The notes beneath the pieces are model-generated. The model searched no databases. It was not told where the DNA came from and saw only the letters and a program-made list of their open reading frames with translations. The position numbers and the translations under genes are program-made. A stretch of 64,000 nt of DNA from Symbiodinium kawagutii (lineage: Eukaryota > Sar > Dinophyceae > Suessiales > Symbiodiniaceae), in the NCBI GenBank assembly GCA_009767595.1, contig VSDK01020618.1:988611-1052610 (forward strand), written 5' to 3'. This document shows, piece by piece, positions 44,987 through 52,935 of this stretch; within the stretch, counting starts at the first letter, position 1, and each line of letters starts with the position of its first letter.

Positions 44987-45135
44987 TTTAAGTAGGAGAC
45001 ATCTTTTCATCGCAGCCGAATTGGGAATCAAGGTTGGGGTCAGGGACAACCCTATTACACAAGGGGTTTAACCCCAGGAACCCACTCATGAGTGGACATG
45101 CTTCACACTTTGTTTGCATGTCACCCCCAACCTGC
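44987..45135 (-). repeat. Split direct repeat B2
   Basis: 149 bases; the element's downstream terminus in transcript sense. Confidence 0.92.
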
Positions 45136-45150
45136 GGGAGGGGGGGAAGG

Positions 45151-45226
45151 GAGCCTCAAAACCTGCGAGACAAGTGTCTATACATAAACCGTCGTATCAC
45201 TAGCTATGCACATGCTACTCCTCTTT
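45151..45226 (-). repeat. Split direct repeat A2
   Basis: 76 bases, identical to A1. It lies between the two B copies, as in a circular-intermediate junction. Confidence 0.9.
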
Positions 45227-45374
45227 TTAAGTAGGAGACATCTTTTCATCGCAGCCGAATTGGGAATCAAGGTTGGGGTCAGGGACAACCCTATTACACA
45301 AGGGGTTTAACCCCAGGAACCCACTCATGAGTGGACATGCTTCACACTTTGTTTGCATGTCACCCCCAACCTGC
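45226..45374 (-). repeat. Split direct repeat B1
   Basis: 149 bases, identical to 44,987 to 45,135 at an offset of 239. Confidence 0.92.
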
Positions 45375-45717
45375 CCATTATTAAGATCCCTAAGCGTGGG
45401 AAAGTTATTAAGGGCCGCTCGTAAGCATAGTCCCCCAACAAAGGCTCAAGAGCCTAAAAAAAGCGGATTCAAGAATCCTTAGGTGGCTAAAGAGCCGTCA
45501 ACTCCCTCAAGAGGGGTAGGCAACCACGCCTATAAGGAACAACCAGTTCCTTCAACCAACGGCAAAATTAAACGAGGAACAGCAAGCCCATGGGCCAGCA
45601 GCAACCAAACGAATACCCTTGGGCAAACAACCCAACGAAAAAACGATCTCACCCCTGAGTGAACAACTTACCCTTAGGTAAAGCCACAACCTGCCCACGC
45701 TCCAATTTTTGGCGGAG
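45375..45717 (-). other. 3' non-coding part of the retrotransposon
   Basis: Between the recombinase stop and repeat B1. Contains several short inverted words (AAGAGCC/CAAGAGCC, CCTTAGG/CCCTTAGG) but no coding signal. Confidence 0.5.
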
Positions 45718-46611
45718 CTAACTGTGATTTGCTTGGGTCCAGAAGGACCTATAGTGAGACATCGTCACCCGTAGGTGGTGCGGCAGCGCCATACGAAGTA
45801 GGACAGCTCTGGCGTCGTCCAGGTAAATCCTGGCTGTTCGGTGATCTTTCCACCGGCCAAGCACTGCCACGTAGTCCAAACTACGAGTAAAAACGTAGGC
45901 ATGCGTAGCCCCACCTCTCCGTAGACTGTAGACGGAGAAATGGCACTCAGAAGCGCCTGCTGCTTCCAAAAGGGCAGCATAACACTGCCTAAATCCCCGT
46001 GGGGAAAACCGCCAAACCTTGCCCGTAGGCAGACGGCTGAGAAGGCGCAGGACCATCTGACATATAGTTGAATTTTGTACCACCAAAGATTGTGAAGCTC
46101 GGCGGGAGGTTTTGGATTGGGCGATGGTCACCACCACCGAGTGTGTTCCACTTTGGACGTGGATATCTTCAGTGGAGAGTTGCACCAACTCCATGGTGCG
46201 AAGAAAAAATGCGAAGCCTACCACCAGCAGTAGGCTAAGGTCAAGGTGACCTTGGTGAAAAGCCATGGCGGCCAAAGTCTTGGCCACATCCCAGGGCATG
46301 GGGACTGCTCTCTGCGGCACGTGATCGCGGATCCAGTTGTTGTAGTACTGCTGTGCAGTGACCAGATCACGGCGGATACCAGGCAGGAACCTTTTGAAGC
46401 CGCTGAGCAGCCCGCCTGCGTGTGAAACCGAATCACCATTTTGGTAAAGGGCATTAATGAATTCGCCCATGCATTCGTCGAGCTCTTCCACCCCTTGGGG
46501 CAAATACCCCAATTCAGCAATGGCATAGTCTAAGAATCGAGTGACTTCTTTCTTGTAGATGGCCGCCGTGCGTGGCGTGATACCTTTGAACTTCAGGTGG
46601 ACCTTAGGCAT
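45718..46611 (-). CDS. Tyrosine recombinase of the retrotransposon
   Basis: 297 codons from the ATG at 46,609-46,611 (MPKVHLKFKGITPRTAAIYK), overlapping the RNase H stop; the frame is open further upstream. An N-terminal SAM-like helix bundle (YKKEVTRFLDYAIAELGYLP) is followed by a catalytic domain: FFLRTMELVQLS (first Arg), VYSLRRGGATHAYV (HxxR box with Tyr in place of His), LGRWKDHRTARIYLDDA (Trp and the nucleophile Tyr). It would insert the circular DNA copy without target duplication. Confidence 0.88.
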   Translation of the reverse strand: MPKVHLKFKGITPRTAAIYKKEVTRFLDYAIAELGYLPQGVEELDECMGEFINALYQNGDSVSHAGGLLSGFKRFLPGIRRDLVTAQQYYNNWIRDHVPQRAVPMPWDVAKTLAAMAFHQGHLDLSLLLVVGFAFFLRTMELVQLSTEDIHVQSGTHSVVVTIAQSKTSRRASQSLVVQNSTICQMVLRLLSRLPTGKVWRFSPRGFRQCYAALLEAAGASECHFSVYSLRRGGATHAYVFTRSLDYVAVLGRWKDHRTARIYLDDARAVLLRMALPHHLRVTMSHYRSFWTQANHS

Positions 46612-46930
46612 TGTGTCGCAACGCCTTCGCCTCAAACTTTCGTGAGGCGACATCAGCAAAGTTCCACTTCGACAAGGTCCACGCCACAAGTGGTTTCAAG
46701 CCACTTGCCAACTGCACGGCCATCAATCTTCGAAGCACTCGATTCAACCGGGGGGAGCTCGATCTGCCTTTGGTCAAGGCCCAATAGCAGACCATGCTGT
46801 CCACTATGTGAACATAGCGGTGGAAGAGGTCGGCCGGCTTTCTAGCTCGACGTCTCAGCTCGGCCAACACCGCTGTCATTTCCAGCACATTGATGTGCTG
46901 CTCAGAGGACCACTTGTAGGCCAGAGCGGT
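46604..46930 (-). CDS. RNase H part of the retrotransposon pol
   Basis: Directly continues the preceding frame after one TGA codon (46,931-46,933). KWSSEQHINVLEMTAVLAEL and FHRYVHIVDSMVCYWALTKG, GRSSSPRLNRVLRRL, KWNFADVASRKF are the typical RNase H pattern of DIRS elements (HINxLE, D-S, GRSSS, LN..AD..SR). Its stop overlaps the start of the recombinase. Confidence 0.82.
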   Translation of the reverse strand, partial: TALAYKWSSEQHINVLEMTAVLAELRRRARKPADLFHRYVHIVDSMVCYWALTKGRSSSPRLNRVLRRLMAVQLASGLKPLVAWTLSKWNFADVASRKFEAKALRHNA

Positions 46931-48076
46931 TCAGCGAAAAGCTGGATATGGAACCAAGACGTCCCGCTCAGTAACCCCGTCGTGACGGACAATGAATCTC
47001 AAGTCAGTTCCTCTGAGACCGACCTGACGGCTGACTTCGCCGAGGTGCTCTATTTCCTTTCCCTCCGACATATTGCCCAGCATGCTGCCGACAGCCATCA
47101 CCAGCTTGTGAACCAGATCCTCACTCTGTAGGCCACGTGTGGCACCACGGATCTGGCTGGAGAGCAAATGCTGGAGGCTGACTGGGGCACGTCCGATCGG
47201 GGTGATCAAAAAGTCCTCCATGTCCGCCACTATCGCCCGTGCGTAGGCTCTGCACATGGCCCAGGGGTACTCGGCCTCCTCATGTGCGTCGAACACCAGT
47301 CCCTCATGGGTAAGTTCCACCCCGTAGGGCACTTGGTGTGTGCAGTGGCATTCTGGAGTGTCCAATGCATGGTGGACTCTTTTTGAGTTGTGGAGCAGGG
47401 AGGTCCACTTGGTCCTTTTTCCTCCAAAACAACATTGCGACCATGTTGTGTACATCCATCCTGGTCTTGCAGCGATCTCCTCCGCTTCTGGGGTGAACCA
47501 GAGGTAGGACCCATACGGATGCTCCAATCCGCCATACCCGCCTTGGCGGTCCGCGGTGTCCAATCCTTTGAGGGCACGTTTGGCCATCTTGTTATCCTGA
47601 CGGACCTTGATTTGGTCCTCTTTGTTGAGTTGATCGAAACCCCAAGGTTTCGACACTGATCGCACTTGGCGAGGACCAGCGATGGTTCCTTTCCCTTTCA
47701 ACTGAATGGGCTTGCCTCTTGCCTTGGAAAAAGTCCGGCAATTGGGACCCCAATGACGCCATTTCAAGGCCGGGTCCTCCTCTTCTCCATCGAGAGCTTC
47801 TCTGCCCTCTGGTGAGAAAAAGTCCCATCGGTTGGACTCAATCAGGATGTCCATGGGCTTCTGAACAGCTCCACCTTCAAGAGCAACCGCCTTTGTAAGC
47901 GGGAAGTTCGGCCCACTGAACCGCTCCCCAAACACCTCGCCGAGGGCATTTGCCTGAGTTGGCATGGGACTGGCTGCATGCAACTGAACAGCCAAAGGCA
48001 CCGCACTTGCGTGGACAAGGATACTGCACTCTTCCATCAGTGTTGAGGTCCCTGTTACAACGGATGCACTTTCCAC
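46931..48076 (-). CDS. Methylase-like region of the retrotransposon pol
   Basis: Overlaps the end of the RT frame and takes over after the Cys-rich finger (EVFGERFSGPNFPLTKA). Contains WRHWGPNCRTFSKARGKP and GYGGLEHPYGSYLW, then TTWSQCCFGGKRTKWTSLL. P-N-C-x-T-F-S and E-H-P sit where C5-cytosine methylases have PCQxFS and ENV. DIRS elements often carry a methylase domain, usually described as DAM-like, so the type here is uncertain. Ends at a TGA that is in frame with the RNase H part. Confidence 0.7.
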   Translation of the reverse strand: MESASVVTGTSTLMEECSILVHASAVPLAVQLHAASPMPTQANALGEVFGERFSGPNFPLTKAVALEGGAVQKPMDILIESNRWDFFSPEGREALDGEEEDPALKWRHWGPNCRTFSKARGKPIQLKGKGTIAGPRQVRSVSKPWGFDQLNKEDQIKVRQDNKMAKRALKGLDTADRQGGYGGLEHPYGSYLWFTPEAEEIAARPGWMYTTWSQCCFGGKRTKWTSLLHNSKRVHHALDTPECHCTHQVPYGVELTHEGLVFDAHEEAEYPWAMCRAYARAIVADMEDFLITPIGRAPVSLQHLLSSQIRGATRGLQSEDLVHKLVMAVGSMLGNMSEGKEIEHLGEVSRQVGLRGTDLRFIVRHDGVTERDVLVPYPAFR

Positions 48077-50420
48077 TGAACTCCAACTCGTCCGGCATTG
48101 TCAAGCTGTGAGCTTTGAACTTGGTAGCCACAGCACTTCCCCCGCCCGTGGGCGATGCGTCCGAGCAGGACACTTCTGTCAGCACCTGTGCCCTGAGATC
48201 TGACTCTGCTGTAACCGAGAGGATCAGAAACGTGAGCACCTCATCGAACTCAGTTGTGCCTGGGATAATGTCGTGGGCCGTACTCCTCTCAATGGCAGGG
48301 AACAGCTGTTCTAAAATGCTGAACAGCGGGCGCTTGAAGGCTGCAATGAACGCAGCTTTGCCTGTCCAATGACGAATGTGAAACTCTCGCCATTGGTCAC
48401 TTCCCAGCAGGCCAAGGCTCAGGCAAAGGAAATTCCTCAACTTATCCGATGCCACCTTCAGCACGCCCGTCTCACCATCTAGCTCACCTCCTTGTATTCC
48501 CCCCGTGAGGGACATGACAAGCTGCTTGGCCTCATTGCGACCCAGGCCCAGCTGATCACATACTGTGATGAACCTTTGATGATACTCGGAGATTGTTCCT
48601 TCACTCAGGCCTTCACCAAACTTCCTCAACCTCCTCAGCTCATCAAAGTTGTCCAGGTAGACAACTGCGAGATCCCTGGTTCCGGGCAGGGGCATATCCT
48701 TTCTGACCTCCGTCTCTCTTGGTACCCGGCACAGTCCGTAGACTATCTTTCTCACTGCTGCCTGGACCAGCGTCACTGCCGACTTCCATCCCATTGGGAT
48801 GACACAAAGGGCAGGAGTAACCTGTAGTCCAGGTGTCCCACCAAAAGCGGACGCATCAACCCGCTTCGAGAAAGCGAAGTGTGGAAGCCAAGTGTCCGGC
48901 ACTGAGAACAGGTTGAACGCTGAGGTCAGATCCTCACTATCTAAGTAGATGTCCTCTTCTGGTTGGAGGACAATGCCCGTCAACTGCCCCACGTATGGGA
49001 GTGAGTCTTGCTCACCTGGCAACTGCTCAGAGTGCTCATTGGTGGGGATGAGCACCGAAATAAAGCGCTGGAAGTCCTCCATTCGTCCATTGACTTCCTT
49101 CCGCTTCAAAACACCACCGGCTCCATTCGTGATGTAGTGCCCAGCCCTGTCTTTGTGAAGTAGATGATCTGGGACCATCTTCATCATGTTTCGAGCATGA
49201 GCCGCCTTGCACAACTGGAACCAGGTCTCATCTGATGCTCTCACTCGTGACCTGGTCCTCTTCACTGGTCGGCAGTCATCCGGCAACCACCACCCCGTGG
49301 GGTCTCTCACCGAGGCTAAAAGTTCATCATCCAAAAACTCGGTGATACATCTGACTCCTGCGTGACCAGGTTTCGGCCACATGGGTATCACTCGATCTGC
49401 CAGCAGATCCTGCATGTGATCTACCGGGTTCCCAGCGTAGTCGAACCGCTTGCTGTTCATCATCTGCCGTATCTCTCCCATGGGAGGGATCACATCGGCT
49501 GAGATCACATTTCGCGTGATCATATCACCCAAAGCTTTCAGGGCAACCTTCTGGTTTTCACTCAAGGTTTTCTCGATGGGGACACAGATCGGCTTCGACC
49601 AGCCACAACAGTAATGAAAATTCAGGGCCATCACAACCACTTGAGTCCACCTGAGGTTCTCACGAGTCACTCCTTCGAGCTCTGTGGTAATGCACTCAGG
49701 TGCAATCGGCAGTAAGTCCCCCTTTCGCTCATGGGGTGGCCTCAGGGCCGGTTGCGGCTGCGATGAGGAATATTCACGGACAAACCTGCCAAAGGGGGTA
49801 TCAGCCGATTCCAAGAGCTCGATGAGCTTCAGCCCAAGTGATGAGTAGCTCGTCTGATTCGCTACGATGTTTTTGATCATCTGAATCGTCTCATCCTTGC
49901 TGTGAATTCCCTCAGGCCTTTTTCCCCTGCTCACTCCCAAAGGAGGCACTCCCTCGTCCTCATCGACACCAAAGATGTCCTCCTCTGGGTTAACCTCATC
50001 TGATCCCTTCGAGGCTATGCTGGCGGAGTCTTGTCCACCCCGTGATCTCCTTCTTTTGCCTTGTTCTTTCCCTTCTTTGATTTTCCTTTGCCCTTGGTTG
50101 GACCGCGATCTGCCTCGTAAGGCTGGCCCTTTCCTCCTCCTCTCTGAGGGAGCCACTGCCGGACTCGGGCTTCGGCCACCTGCTCTTTCGTGGCCATCCT
50201 CTGTTCCTCCGTATCTGCCAGATGCGCACCCTCCAATGGGATTAGTTCGAGGTACTGCGCCCGAGTCCAACTCGAGTCGCACATGTTGAGTTCGAGCGCT
50301 TTCAGTCTCTGCCCTAGCAGGTCTGCGCATTTCTCTATTGCGCCCACTGCTGCGTAGTCCAGGGCTTGGGACAGTGTCACGTGGCCATCCTCTGTTCCTC
50401 TGTATCTGCCAGATGCGCAC
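47877..50420 (-). CDS. Reverse transcriptase polyprotein of the retrotransposon
   Basis: The open frame covers 847 codons; real homology probably starts near 50,060 after the gag frame. RT palm motifs are visible: DIYLDSEDLTSAFNLF (motif A), VIPMGWKSAVTLVQAAVR (motif B) and VVYLDNFDE (motif C, at about 48,649-48,660), where the second Asp of YxDD is Asn. RNase H-like SCSDASPTGGGSAVA follows, then a Cys-rich finger (CIRCNRDL ... CPRKCGAFGCSVAC ... HANSGKC). The frame ends at 47,877, where the next domain continues in another frame. The motif order fits DIRS-like pol. The Asn may be family-specific or inactivating. Confidence 0.88.
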   Translation of the reverse strand: MRIWQIQRNRGWPRDTVPSPGLRSSGRNREMRRPARAETESARTQHVRLELDSGAVPRTNPIGGCASGRYGGTEDGHERAGGRSPSPAVAPSERRRKGPALRGRSRSNQGQRKIKEGKEQGKRRRSRGGQDSASIASKGSDEVNPEEDIFGVDEDEGVPPLGVSRGKRPEGIHSKDETIQMIKNIVANQTSYSSLGLKLIELLESADTPFGRFVREYSSSQPQPALRPPHERKGDLLPIAPECITTELEGVTRENLRWTQVVVMALNFHYCCGWSKPICVPIEKTLSENQKVALKALGDMITRNVISADVIPPMGEIRQMMNSKRFDYAGNPVDHMQDLLADRVIPMWPKPGHAGVRCITEFLDDELLASVRDPTGWWLPDDCRPVKRTRSRVRASDETWFQLCKAAHARNMMKMVPDHLLHKDRAGHYITNGAGGVLKRKEVNGRMEDFQRFISVLIPTNEHSEQLPGEQDSLPYVGQLTGIVLQPEEDIYLDSEDLTSAFNLFSVPDTWLPHFAFSKRVDASAFGGTPGLQVTPALCVIPMGWKSAVTLVQAAVRKIVYGLCRVPRETEVRKDMPLPGTRDLAVVYLDNFDELRRLRKFGEGLSEGTISEYHQRFITVCDQLGLGRNEAKQLVMSLTGGIQGGELDGETGVLKVASDKLRNFLCLSLGLLGSDQWREFHIRHWTGKAAFIAAFKRPLFSILEQLFPAIERSTAHDIIPGTTEFDEVLTFLILSVTAESDLRAQVLTEVSCSDASPTGGGSAVATKFKAHSLTMPDELEFSGKCIRCNRDLNTDGRVQYPCPRKCGAFGCSVACSQSHANSGKCPRRGVWGAVQWAELPAYKGGCS

Positions 50421-50570
50421 CCTCCAATGGGATTAGTTCGAGGTACTGCGCCCGAGTCCAACTCGAGTCGCACATGTTGAGTTCGAGCGCTTTCAGTCTC
50501 TGCCCTAGCAGGTCTGCGCATTTCTCTATTGCGCCCACTGCTGCGTAGTCCAGGGCTTGGGACAGTGTCA
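50189..50570. repeat. 191-bp tandem duplication inside gag
   Basis: 50,189 to 50,379 and 50,380 to 50,570 are the same with one mismatch seen (CTCCG versus CTCTG). 191 is not a multiple of 3, so the second unit shifts the frame. Confidence 0.92.
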
Positions 50571-51846
50571 TCACCTCCCTTTGGAGGCGAAGAGACATCT
50601 TCTCGCGGTTCTGCGGGTACATCACCGTGTGGTAATACTGCACCGCCACCGCTGGGGTTCTCGTCATCTCGGCAGCCAGGTTGCCTTTCATCATGGGGGC
50701 CCCGGTCCGGCTGGTCAGCTCCTGCATTTTCTGCAACAATCGAGCCGCCAACCGACCTGGCTTGCGATCCGCATACTCCATCAGCACCAGCTGCTGCGAT
50801 CGCTTCTCCGGAGCCCCCGCTTGAAAAGCCCCCTCCGTCTCTTCGGAGCCGCTCTGGCTCTTTTCCACTTTCTCTTTCCCGTAGGAAACCCTCCTTCCAG
50901 TTCCGAAGGGTCCTCGATCTCCCCTTGGGGACCTCTTTTTCTTTTTCTTCTTTCGACTCTTCTTCTTGGCTTTCTTTCCAGAGCTCTTGGATGAAGAGCT
51001 CTCACTTGCTTGTGATGATGGCTCTGGGTCATCTCCACCTCCATCACCTGGTTTTCCAAACCAGGCCCCGGTCCCGGCCTTAGCCTTCTTCTTAGCAGGG
51101 ACCGCCGCATCAGCTTGGCCTGCCTCAATGGCCTTCTTTCTCTCTTTCGTCGACGACCCTGCCTTGGCAGCCGGAGTTCCCTTCACCGGCCTGTCCTTTT
51201 TCTTGGCCACTTCCTTGCCGACCCCCTCACCCTTAGGTGCGGCATCTCGCTTCAGCTTGGCCAATTTCGCGGCCAAGCCTGCCTCACCCTTGGCTCCTTC
51301 CACTTCCACTTCATCCTCACTCAATGGAAGGCCAAACTCGTCCACACCGAGCTCTGGGGGGTACATCTCATTTCCTTCATCCATGTCATCAGCCTTGGCT
51401 GCTTTTAGGATTCTAGAGCGGGCCGCCTCAAAGTCCTTCTTTGCAGAGCCAACTATCCACCAAGAGGATATCCGCCTGTTGATGTCTCCAACTCCGACCG
51501 GTCGCACCATATCGGTGTGAAAGATGCTCTCTTTCTTCCGGGGGTTCGCTTTGCACCGTCGAACAGTGCCTTGGCACAGGTGCACCAGCCTTTTTCCCGC
51601 GCTGTCCTTTCCTGGACCCGTTTTGCACCACCACTGGAGATGCGGATCCTCAACGCAGAGAAAGTCCACCATCAAGGTGCGTCCGTCAGGCTGCTCGGCA
51701 CCTGTCTTCTTGACCTCGGCCAGCACTTTTCCCTGAGCCTTGTTGGTGTCGTCATACACCACTAGCTCTATGAAGCTCCCAGGCTCATAGTGCTGGCCCT
51801 TTATCCACCCTGGGTTCACATCGCCTTGAACCCAGGGTCCGGGCAT
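50377..51846 (-). CDS. Gag-like protein of the retrotransposon
   Basis: 489 codons starting 42 bases inside repeat A1. The N-terminal third is globular (MPGPWVQGDVNPGWIKG, HLQWWCKTGPGKDSAGKRL). A long Lys/Ser-rich low-complexity middle follows (KKAKKKSRKKKKKKRSPRGD), suited to nucleic-acid binding, then a helical part (LAARLLQKMQEL, YYHTVMYPQNREKMS). The true frame is cut by a 191-bp tandem duplication. In the unduplicated frame it would continue past EEQRMAT with a basic, Gly-rich tail to about 50,015. No known gag domain is recognised. Confidence 0.75.
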   Translation of the reverse strand: MPGPWVQGDVNPGWIKGQHYEPGSFIELVVYDDTNKAQGKVLAEVKKTGAEQPDGRTLMVDFLCVEDPHLQWWCKTGPGKDSAGKRLVHLCQGTVRRCKANPRKKESIFHTDMVRPVGVGDINRRISSWWIVGSAKKDFEAARSRILKAAKADDMDEGNEMYPPELGVDEFGLPLSEDEVEVEGAKGEAGLAAKLAKLKRDAAPKGEGVGKEVAKKKDRPVKGTPAAKAGSSTKERKKAIEAGQADAAVPAKKKAKAGTGAWFGKPGDGGGDDPEPSSQASESSSSKSSGKKAKKKSRKKKKKKRSPRGDRGPFGTGRRVSYGKEKVEKSQSGSEETEGAFQAGAPEKRSQQLVLMEYADRKPGRLAARLLQKMQELTSRTGAPMMKGNLAAEMTRTPAVAVQYYHTVMYPQNREKMSLRLQREVMTLSQALDYAAVGAIEKCADLLGQRLKALELNMCDSSWTRAQYLELIPLEGAHLADTEEQRMAT

Positions 51847-51887
51847 TGCCCCTTCCCCGTAGGGAGTTCGTCGCCCGAATTGGGCTT

Positions 51888-51963
51888 GAGCCTCAAAACC
51901 TGCGAGACAAGTGTCTATACATAAACCGTCGTATCACTAGCTATGCACATGCTACTCCTCTTT
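51888..51963 (-). repeat. Split direct repeat A1
   Basis: 76 bases, identical to 45,151 to 45,226 (GAGCCTCAAAACCTGCGAGA at its plus-strand left end). Confidence 0.9.
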
Positions 51964-51966
51964 ATA

Positions 51967-52659
51967 TAAGTACACACTGCCTGCCCTTCTGTGTGAAGAA
52001 TGCGTGGCCAGGCTCAGAGGGGACTGGTGCATTTGTGTACTTATATGGATGGTGCTCACTGAATCTCCCTCATCAGTGTGTTGGGGACACTTCATTGCTC
52101 CTCCAGTTCCCAAACAAAACGAATGAGCTGTTTTGATGCCACATTAGATCCAACACGTGTTTGCGCAAGCTGCCATAGCATCAACCTAGGCCCACCAGAG
52201 GCTTTGGAAAGATATCGGCGCTGGCGTTTCACACTACTAGACTAGTGATGGGGCCAAAAATTGGAAAGTTGAAACAGTTTCTCCTTGCCCTTCTCTTGAG
52301 AGGAATAAGCTACCTTGCCATCCATGATTTATTTCTTCGTGAAATAGTACCCTGCCAGCAGTATAAAGAGATATATAGTTGGTGAACTGCACACATGCAA
52401 GTGAGCTAGGGGTGCTTCAACTCTCCAATCGTAAAAAAACAGTCATTCGTTGTGGTCTATGGATGAATTATATGTTAGTTTTGATATCCATTGAGTTTGA
52501 TGAATATTGTTTTAAATTTGTTGATCTGGGCATCAAGTAATCTGAGAACATTGGTTGGTTTGCTCAGCAAGCCGACGAAGACTTACAGTATCTGCAGCGA
52601 GGGCTCGGCTGGCAACGTTCCTAGTTGGTGTGATTCAGCTACTCTAGTTAGTGGGGACC
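51967..52659. other. Intergenic, right of the retrotransposon
   Basis: About 700 bases, T-rich towards the right. No exon or known signal seen. Confidence 0.5.
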
Positions 52660-52935
52660 ATGGTTGCGTTTACTCGCTTGCTGCAGTGGGCGGTGGGAGA
52701 GGATCTTGAATCCTTGGATGCCTTGATCACCTCACCAATCGCACCTGATGAAGAGGACCTCGATTACCCTTCTCCTGGGTGGTCTTTGCTGAAGGCATGC
52801 CTTGAAGGTGGAACCAATGATTGGGTAGAACATTATGAGGCTCGGTACTATTTTCTCAAGGATGTCAAGAAGATGAACCATTGCGTTGCTGCTCTCGTGT
52901 TTGCTGTTTTCCAGCAAGAGTTCCAAGTTGTTGTG
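52660..52935 (+). CDS. Exon [20 protein letters not shown]
   Basis: Starts at an ATG in ACCATGG context. [20 protein letters not shown] and [17 protein letters not shown] follow. The frame ends at TAG (52,942); the splice donor is not fixed. Confidence 0.6.

Larger units (their letters stand above)
44987..51966 (-). mobile_element. Tyrosine-recombinase (DIRS/Ngaro-type) retrotransposon with split direct repeats
   Basis: A nearly 7-kb element read on the minus strand: gag-like, reverse transcriptase with Zn-finger, methylase-like, RNase H, tyrosine recombinase. Its ends are split direct repeats. A 76-bp repeat is at 51,888 to 51,963 (upstream end) and 45,151 to 45,226. A 149-bp repeat is at 45,226 to 45,374 and 44,987 to 45,135 (downstream end). 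In transcript order this is A1, genes, B1, A2, B2, the layout described for PAT and Ngaro elements. No target-site duplication is seen, as expected for recombinase-mediated insertion. It inserted beside an (AT)n run. The repeats are identical by eye, so insertion is recent, yet the frames are broken in several places. Confidence 0.9.

Noticed and set aside
48115-51765. Several 60 to 184 codon plus-strand readings
   Set aside because: All lie opposite the retrotransposon coding frames and have no recognisable motif.
44987-51966. LTR retrotransposon reading of the repeats
   Set aside because: The repeats are split (A, then B-A-B) and the element codes a tyrosine recombinase, not an integrase.
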